Source: an uncultured Clostridia bacterium (GTDB lineage: Bacteria > Bacillota > Clostridia > Oscillospirales > Acutalibacteraceae). From it: 64,000 nucleotides of DNA. Within the stretch, counting starts at the first letter, position 1. Every line of letters starts with the position of its first letter. The translations under genes and the position numbers were made by a program. The stretch spans positions 124,001 through 188,000 of the forward strand of contig CALWVM010000001.1 in assembly GCA_944384985.1 (NCBI GenBank), written 5' to 3'. The notes below the pieces were generated by a model that saw nothing but the letters and a program-made list of their open reading frames with translations, was not told where the DNA came from and did no database searches. Positions 57,833 through 64,000 of the stretch are shown piece after piece.

Positions 57833-60800
57833 ATGAAAAAGTCAACAAAACTGTTGAGCGTCATCCTGGCGATCGTCATGCTGTTTACCAGCATGTCGGT
57901 ACTGGCGTCGGCGGCAAAGACTTCTTATCAGACGGCGGAAGACCTTGAAAATCTTCAGGCGTACAGCCCTTACGGCACCGTCACCCGTCTGACCACGGAA
58001 GAACGTCTGTCGATCCTGTTTGACTATCTTGACAATGTGCTGGCAAGCGCAAACATCAAGATGGACCCGATCGACCTGTCGGTTCTTGGCACGCTGAACA
58101 TCGACCTGACTTCCATCAACGCTGCACTCCGTACAGTCGACGGGGTCAAGTCTCTTCTGGACAACAACAGCTTCCTGATTGGCCTGCTGAGCAGTATGCT
58201 GGGCATCATCGCGGATGTCAATCTGGACAACTGGCAGTCCGGCATGTCCCGTGAGGGCACAGACCACACGGCGATCATCACGTCTCTGCTGAATGTCCTG
58301 CGCGACAACGCTTCTCTGGTTGCGGGCGTCATCCGTGACGGTTCGCTGGATGTCGGCGTCATCGGCAACTTTGTCGATCTGAGCGCAGTCGATCAGTACA
58401 TCTCCGACATCCCCGGCCTCATCAAGAGCCTGATCACGCCTTTGATGGAGCGCAAGGATGACACCGTTGCAGAAGCGGAGACGCTTGCCGCTGCGGGCAG
58501 CATGGACAGCATCGTAACCTCTTTCGTGCAGGGTCTGTTCACCAAGCCCCAGAGCACCACGACCGTGAAAGCGGACGCGGCCGGCACGATCACGAGCGAT
58601 CATGACCTGCCTACGGCAGAAGACAACCTGCGGTATTACTATGTCGCGGGCACTACTGCTACCGATACGCCGAACTATACAGCATATGTATATGACCCTG
58701 CGGCCGACCTTTATGTTCCCGAGGAAGAGACTTTCGTTCTGACGGAAGAAGTGGAAGGCAGCGGCGTCTATGTGTTCGAGAAGTCCACGGGTGAAACGCT
58801 CAAGTATTATGAGAACGACAGCTACTGGCTGCCCTCGCTTGCCGCTTCCGGCAACGCGGCGAACATCATGAACATCTCCACCCAGACCGGTGTGCAGATG
58901 CTCTACAACATGATCCCGTATGTGTTCGGCGAGATGGCGCCTGTCGTCCTCAACGGCTCTGTGAAGAAAGCGATCGCGGAATGGTTCGGCGCGCAGTTCA
59001 ACTATGTCGGCGAAGTCGGCAGCGAAGAAGTCAACGCGCTGGGCAGCGACCCGATCTTCACGGACGAACAGGGCGAATACCTTTGGGAGTGGTCCGATTA
59101 TAAGGTGATCGACGGCGTACATTATTATCGCTTCGAGGATTCCATTTATAAGGCGGACCTTTCCAACGCGAACGCCTACATGAACATCGTCAACTGGGAT
59201 TACAAGATCCCCACTGACCTGCTCAATAAGTACATCCCCGGCACGGATGGCAACACCGCTTCTACGGCGGGCTACACCACCATCCTGCAGGGCCTCAACG
59301 ACTTCCTCGGCGAAGTGGTCGGCATGGTCCTTGCGCCGAATGTTGTGTCTCAGATCAACTGGACAAAGGGCGACAACTCGAAGCTCCTTGACAACGTCAA
59401 GAAAGCGGCGCGTACCGTCGTCGGCATTGCGCCTGAAACCATTTTCGGCGCGAACTATGCGGAAGATGAATATTACAACCTGATGATGGACGAGGGCTCC
59501 ACCGATCAGGAGATCCTTTGCGGCATTGCTGCGAAGCTTCTGGAATTCCTCATGCCGCAGCTGATCCTGCCTTCGGCAGACAGCCTGAAGGGTCAGTCCC
59601 TCGGCGCTGTGCTTGCTATGGTTCTTCGTGAGCTTGCAACGCAGCTTCTGCCGACCTATAACTATGATGCGCTGATCTATGCGGACTACAACACCGCCAC
59701 GCTGCTTTCCGGCAAGGATAACAGCTACTGGCTGGATGTCTGCCTGACCATCGGCGTGGATCTCGGCATGGCGTACCTGCGCAACCTTGTCGACCTCGGC
59801 GAGGACACCGACGTTGGGTTCAAGTTTGCTGACTCCAAGACCTATGAACTTTCCGCGTTCGAATCCAATCCGCGCGCTTGGGAAGACACCGTTGACTGGG
59901 TGATCGACTGGGCTCTGTCGAGTGATTACGAATGGACTTGGAAGATGGAGACGCTCGTGGATTGCGGCGAGACCATCGATCTTGCAACTGCGCAGGATCC
60001 TTGGGTGAAGCTTGGCAACATCCTCAAGAACCTTCTGCCCGTCGACCAGATCCTCAATGTGGATACCTCCGATCCGAGCTGGCTTGAGACAGCACTTCGC
60101 ACCAATTTCGTGGAAGCGCTTCTGAACCTTGACCTCGGTAAGATCGCGGGTGACGCGAGCACCACCGGGCTGCTCGACATCCCGAATGACAGCATTTTGT
60201 TCACGACCCCGCTGCTGACCGCAGCGATCAGCGTTGTGCGCGACCTGCTCAACGACCTCCTGTATAAGGTGGCCGGCAACTTCACCATGATCGATGCGTC
60301 TTACAATTCGATCGACAGCATCCTGAGCAAGAACGGTCTTGCTACGCTGGTGCAGAATCTCCTGCAGAGACTCTCCGTGGCGCACAGCAACGGCCTGCTT
60401 GATCCTGTGATGCCCTTCCTCGGCTTCTTCGTAGGCTGGAAGACGGATACGCAGGAATATCAGGATCCCACTTTCCTGCTGACGGATACCAACAACGGCG
60501 GCAGCTACCTGTACGCACAGGGCGGCTCGGTTGATGGCACGCTGCGCATCCAGAACGACTCGATGGGCATGCTGCTCAAGCATCCGGATGGGTCCTATGA
60601 CACGGCGTATGACGTTACTGTCACGAACATTGTTCCGTCTGATCCGAACCTGACGGTTTACCTCAGCGACGGCACGTCTGCGTTTGCAACGCAGCGCATT
60701 TCGCCCTGGAGCAGCTATTCGTTCCGCATCCGCGGCACGTATACGGCTGACGCTCCGTTCACCCTTGCTGTGACCTATTACTTCATCGGCAAGGACGGCG

Positions 60801-63043
60801 CGGCGCTCGGCGGTGAGCAGACTTTGCTGGCGTATGGTTATATGGATGACTCCCTTGCGGAGAACACCTCGGTTGGGGCTGTTTCGGATGTCTGGCATTA
60901 TGGTGGTTTCTTAGGCATAGGCGAGAAAACTGCCATTAACGTCCAACGTGATGCGTACGATCTCATTCACTATGCGACTTCTCTGGAAGCCGGCGTTAAT
61001 GCTCTGTCAATGACATACTCTAATATTGAAACCTCAACAGGTGGATATTGGGTGTATGATGTAGCAGCGGATAATACGCCTGCATTCGCCACGCTGAACC
61101 GGGACTATGTCCACGGCGACAACGAGAACACAACGCTCTCAGCGGCCGGCCAGGGTTATATCGCCGAAAGTCAGGGCTCCGCAGCGACGATTTATCCTTA
61201 CAAGTATGTGGAAGGATTCGATGACTCGCAGTACGTCTCCGGTACGACGGCGGCATTTGGTAACAACTTTAGAATCACCTGGCATAACCATGAAGATGGC
61301 AACAAAGCTAAAGTTGTGCTTCCGAAGTCTGGCGGGGATAACCTCGGCGAACTCTACATCGTCGATAAGACTGCGCTGGAAGATGCCTATACGAACTATG
61401 AGTCCATGGCTCTGAAAGCGTCTGACTTTGAAAACGCTGATGCAGAATGGGCTGCGTTTACACAGGCCATGTTGGATGCGAAAGCCAGACTGACGCTTCC
61501 TTACATGGCGGATAAGACCCAGTTTGCCAACAACTTCAACCCGGATGCTTTGCAGACGTTGGTTGACAATCTCAATGATGCATATGAGGCGTTGGTTCCC
61601 AAACGCGTCGGTGTTGCCGACCCGACCGATCAGTTGACGGCGGCGCTCAAAGCTGCGGAAGGCGAAGACGGCATCAACTTCCAGAACTACAGATTCTTCG
61701 AATATTGGGACTATGAAGAGGTCCGCAACGAAGCTTGGGATATCCTTGCGGCTTACGAGACCCCCGAAGCGCCCGATAAGTACATTGAAGGCAACTCCCT
61801 GTCTGAGGCAGAGATCAATGCAATCGCCGGTGCGGAGACCAACTCTACGTTGAAGACCGCTATCGAAAACACGATGCTTGATCCTTCCGAAGCGGATAAA
61901 GAAGCCTATGCAGCAGCACTTGCGGCTTATGAAGCGCCGACCTATTCGCCGCTTTATCTTGCTGACGTGACTGCAAAGCTTGGCTACTATGCAGACTTCC
62001 TGCAGGCCAAGGCCACCGAGAAACAGTTCCTTGCGAAAGAAATCGCAGCTGCAAATGCACAGAACTATCAGGAAGCGAACTACTCCACGGATAGCTGGGG
62101 CGCTTACACAGCTGCTCTTGCTAACGCGCAGGAAGTCAACTCCAGCGGTTCCGCACTGCAGTCTGAGGTGTTCGACGCGAAGTACAACCTGATGGTTGCA
62201 CGCAACAACCTCATGGCAGCCGATGATTCCGCGAAGGACAACGGCGACTATGATTATCTCGAAACCCTGATCGCACAGGCCGACTCCATCTTTGCAGATA
62301 CGGGCGCTTGGACGGTTAAGGAAGACGTTGAGCCGGCGGATGCTTACAAGCAGCTGGTCGAAGCGCTTGGTTACGAGTATCAGGACGACGACGGTTACAC
62401 GCAGAACCTGTATTGGAACTCTGCGAAAGCCTTTGTTGCAACCGACCGTGTCAGAGGCGAAGCGACCACCAATGCGACCAACGCGATGGCCGATAAGCTT
62501 CAGGCTGCGATCGACAACTTCGTTTCTACTGCCGCAGCACCGGAACTTCAGCTTTCGGAGAACGGAACATCGACCGGCGTGATTATCGACAGAACATCGC
62601 TTTGCAATGATGGTGCAGGCTTTGTCTATGGTATCGATGCATATTCGGATACAGACATTCTGGATAAGCTGGCAACACCGGCAGGCTCGATCCGCGTAAC
62701 GGCGAATGACTCCGGCGTGTACAGCACAGGCGCGAAGATCGAGTTGCTTAGTGCAAGCGGCGATGTTGTTGAGACATACTACTTCATCTTCTTTGGCGAT
62801 GTTAACGGAGACGGGTTTGTTGATGCTACTGACGTAACCACCGTTGAAGGCATCAACGGGTTTATGGACTTTGACTTTGCGGCTGGCGATGGTTCAGTTG
62901 CCGGTATGGCAGCGGACATCAACGGAGACGGCTGGATTGACGCGACCGATGTTTCATATATTGAAGGCGTCAACGGCTTTATGGATTTCCCGATGCAGTC
63001 TGAAACCGCAGCAACCGTTGCGGCGAATAAAGGAATAAGTTAA
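57833..63043 (+). CDS. Giant secreted protein with FIVAR-like repeats and C-terminal type I dockerin
   Basis: 1736 residues from the ATG at 57833. A signal peptide (about 1-27, LLSVILAIVMLFTSMSVLASAA) is followed by a long region without a family I know (about 30-1150), two FIVAR-like helical repeats (near 1185-1260 and 1405-1470) and, at the C-terminus, two dockerin calcium loops: DVNGDGFVDATD from Asp1656 and DINGDGWIDATD from Asp1695, each followed by a helix with a GINGFMDF-type end. Dockerins bind cohesins, so this protein is probably displayed on a scaffold or on the cell surface. No glycoside hydrolase motif was recognised. It has its own promoter and long leader. Confidence 0.85.
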   Translation: MKKSTKLLSVILAIVMLFTSMSVLASAAKTSYQTAEDLENLQAYSPYGTVTRLTTEERLSILFDYLDNVLASANIKMDPIDLSVLGTLNIDLTSINAALRTVDGVKSLLDNNSFLIGLLSSMLGIIADVNLDNWQSGMSREGTDHTAIITSLLNVLRDNASLVAGVIRDGSLDVGVIGNFVDLSAVDQYISDIPGLIKSLITPLMERKDDTVAEAETLAAAGSMDSIVTSFVQGLFTKPQSTTTVKADAAGTITSDHDLPTAEDNLRYYYVAGTTATDTPNYTAYVYDPAADLYVPEEETFVLTEEVEGSGVYVFEKSTGETLKYYENDSYWLPSLAASGNAANIMNISTQTGVQMLYNMIPYVFGEMAPVVLNGSVKKAIAEWFGAQFNYVGEVGSEEVNALGSDPIFTDEQGEYLWEWSDYKVIDGVHYYRFEDSIYKADLSNANAYMNIVNWDYKIPTDLLNKYIPGTDGNTASTAGYTTILQGLNDFLGEVVGMVLAPNVVSQINWTKGDNSKLLDNVKKAARTVVGIAPETIFGANYAEDEYYNLMMDEGSTDQEILCGIAAKLLEFLMPQLILPSADSLKGQSLGAVLAMVLRELATQLLPTYNYDALIYADYNTATLLSGKDNSYWLDVCLTIGVDLGMAYLRNLVDLGEDTDVGFKFADSKTYELSAFESNPRAWEDTVDWVIDWALSSDYEWTWKMETLVDCGETIDLATAQDPWVKLGNILKNLLPVDQILNVDTSDPSWLETALRTNFVEALLNLDLGKIAGDASTTGLLDIPNDSILFTTPLLTAAISVVRDLLNDLLYKVAGNFTMIDASYNSIDSILSKNGLATLVQNLLQRLSVAHSNGLLDPVMPFLGFFVGWKTDTQEYQDPTFLLTDTNNGGSYLYAQGGSVDGTLRIQNDSMGMLLKHPDGSYDTAYDVTVTNIVPSDPNLTVYLSDGTSAFATQRISPWSSYSFRIRGTYTADAPFTLAVTYYFIGKDGAALGGEQTLLAYGYMDDSLAENTSVGAVSDVWHYGGFLGIGEKTAINVQRDAYDLIHYATSLEAGVNALSMTYSNIETSTGGYWVYDVAADNTPAFATLNRDYVHGDNENTTLSAAGQGYIAESQGSAATIYPYKYVEGFDDSQYVSGTTAAFGNNFRITWHNHEDGNKAKVVLPKSGGDNLGELYIVDKTALEDAYTNYESMALKASDFENADAEWAAFTQAMLDAKARLTLPYMADKTQFANNFNPDALQTLVDNLNDAYEALVPKRVGVADPTDQLTAALKAAEGEDGINFQNYRFFEYWDYEEVRNEAWDILAAYETPEAPDKYIEGNSLSEAEINAIAGAETNSTLKTAIENTMLDPSEADKEAYAAALAAYEAPTYSPLYLADVTAKLGYYADFLQAKATEKQFLAKEIAAANAQNYQEANYSTDSWGAYTAALANAQEVNSSGSALQSEVFDAKYNLMVARNNLMAADDSAKDNGDYDYLETLIAQADSIFADTGAWTVKEDVEPADAYKQLVEALGYEYQDDDGYTQNLYWNSAKAFVATDRVRGEATTNATNAMADKLQAAIDNFVSTAAAPELQLSENGTSTGVIIDRTSLCNDGAGFVYGIDAYSDTDILDKLATPAGSIRVTANDSGVYSTGAKIELLSASGDVVETYYFIFFGDVNGDGFVDATDVTTVEGINGFMDFDFAAGDGSVAGMAADINGDGWIDATDVSYIEGVNGFMDFPMQSETAATVAANKGIS

Positions 63044-63064
63044 TAAATTTTGGAGGCATTATTT

Positions 63065-64000
63065 ATGAAAAAGAGCAGAAAACTTCTTTCTGTTGTTTTG
63101 GCTGTAATTATGCTTGCAACTTGTTTCTCTATGATGGTGAGCGCATATACGTATGAGCCCACACTGACATCGGGCGAAATCAAGCTGATTACAGAAGCCA
63201 GTGCAACAACGGTCGAGCCCGGCGACACCGTTACCTTTAGTCTGAAAATTGACCCGGGCACGCAGACAAATTTGAGTGCATTCAACAACGTCATTTTCTA
63301 CAATGAGGATCAGCTTTCTCCTGTAGGAAGCTCCGCTCCGGAATTTAGAACATGGCAGGGCGATTGCGCAACATCCTTTGCAAACCCGAACGCAGCATGG
63401 AATCCTAACTTCCCGTTGGATCAGGTTGCAAAATGGTTGACAGAGGAAGAACAGGAGTATTTCACTGGAGCGATTCAGATTACGGGATCTGCTTTGTCTG
63501 CTGCATATCGTTGGAATCCGGCAGCTGGAGAGACATATATGACTTTCCAGATGACGGTCGCCGATAGCGTACAGCCCGGCGAGCAGATTTGGATTGGTTT
63601 GCACGAGGCGGCCTATGAGAGAGGCGCTGCGATGTTGGCGATCAACGGTGTTCGTCAGCAGAACTCGGTTTTCGATCTGACCAATTCCATGTGCATGATG
63701 ACGGTAGCTTCCGACGAACCGGCAGGCCCGGTCGTAGCGAAGAGCAAATCGCAGGTCAAGATGACGCCGACGAGCGAAACGACGGTTGCGGATGCGTTCA
63801 CATTCCGTGTGATCTCCACGATCAGCGCTTCGGATTGGGATACCTACTTCGCGAACACCGCGGCAGGCGGCGACACCAACGCGATCCAGAAGCTGGGCTT
63901 CGTAGCTTACAAGGGTACGGAAGGCTTCGACATGGATACCGCGAAGGCAGTAGCACAGGGCACCCCGGCAGAAGGCTATGACGTCGCTTGGACGGACTAT
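63065..64000 (+). CDS. Secreted protein, N-terminal part, possible cohesin-like domain (runs off window)
   Basis: The frame is open from the ATG at 63065 (TTGGAGG upstream) to the last base, 312 codons. The signal peptide MKKSRKLLSVVLAVIMLATC is nearly the same as that of the preceding gene. Residues about 35-220 (ATTVEPGDTVTFSLKIDPG, later YMTFQMTVADSVQPGEQIWI) have the alternating pattern of an immunoglobulin/cohesin-type beta sandwich. That resemblance is only by eye. The gap to the dockerin gene is 21 bases with no terminator, so the two are cotranscribed. Confidence 0.7.
   Translation, partial: MKKSRKLLSVVLAVIMLATCFSMMVSAYTYEPTLTSGEIKLITEASATTVEPGDTVTFSLKIDPGTQTNLSAFNNVIFYNEDQLSPVGSSAPEFRTWQGDCATSFANPNAAWNPNFPLDQVAKWLTEEEQEYFTGAIQITGSALSAAYRWNPAAGETYMTFQMTVADSVQPGEQIWIGLHEAAYERGAAMLAINGVRQQNSVFDLTNSMCMMTVASDEPAGPVVAKSKSQVKMTPTSETTVADAFTFRVISTISASDWDTYFANTAAGGDTNAIQKLGFVAYKGTEGFDMDTAKAVAQGTPAEGYDVAWTDY

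Noticed and set aside
57842-60898. Minus-strand open frame of 1018 codons opposite the dockerin-protein gene
   Set aside because: Mirror of the plus-strand codon bias; no ribosome site, no recognisable domain, and the plus strand has a signal peptide and dockerin.

Overview
The window is a GC-rich stretch of a Gram-positive chromosome, most likely an uncultured clostridial bacterium of the Oscillospiraceae/Ruminococcaceae type. The grounds are the gene content (GatCAB, LL-diaminopimelate aminotransferase, an mreBCD-PBP2-minD-mgsA block, DUF951, TIGR03905, a short-type ProRS), the strong AGGAGG ribosome sites, the absence of outer-membrane genes and the presence of a dockerin-bearing secreted giant protein. 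No marker gene fixes the genus. parB followed by serS at the left edge, and most genes lying on the + strand, fit a position on one replichore near oriC; that is inference.

Layout. 0-12 kb: parB (cut by the edge), serS, guaB, glyA, an ANTAR regulator, dapF-dapL (lysine/peptidoglycan precursor) and gatCAB. 12-19 kb: family 4 uracil-DNA glycosylase, a GH13 glycosidase, a DUF554 remnant, coaE, a lytic transglycosylase and an M18 peptidase. 19-26 kb: the cell-shape cluster mreB-mreC-mreD-PBP2-minD followed by mgsA; minC, minE and rodA, expected in clostridial versions of this cluster, are absent. 25.7-32.7 kb: hisS-aspS, an M23 peptidase, an aminotransferase, rsmA and a TSCPD protein. 32.8-37.5 kb: an accessory island with barstar beside a decayed barnase-like RNase, two XRE regulators each with an inverted repeat in a promoter spacer, and a 995-residue collagen-like/leucine-rich surface protein. 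37.6-44.1 kb: prfA, DUF951, a pyrophosphatase-like/Nudix fusion, a beta-propeller lipoprotein, a membrane protein, DegV and a PrsA-like lipoprotein. 44.5-57.2 kb: D-2-hydroxyacid dehydrogenase, a VTT-domain protein, galK, a coupled run of two M42 peptidases, a GNAT and a PLP lyase, then a phosphohexomutase, acpP, proS and two related lipoproteins. 57.4-64 kb: a strong promoter, a roughly 370-nt structured leader, a 1736-residue secreted protein ending in a type I dockerin, and the start of a second secreted protein that could carry a cohesin-fold domain.

The most unusual feature is a system of modular intergenic repeats. Degenerate tandem heptanucleotide arrays (consensus NTCTRAH, or its complement) begin at the stop codon of one gene and end at the ribosome site of the next. 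In five genes they supply the TAG stop itself. Between the arrays sit palindromic modules whose flanks are conserved while the hairpin stems differ completely in sequence yet stay self-complementary. The modules occur in both orientations. They abut a truncated DUF554 gene, and I find none between about 32.5 and 44.1 kb.
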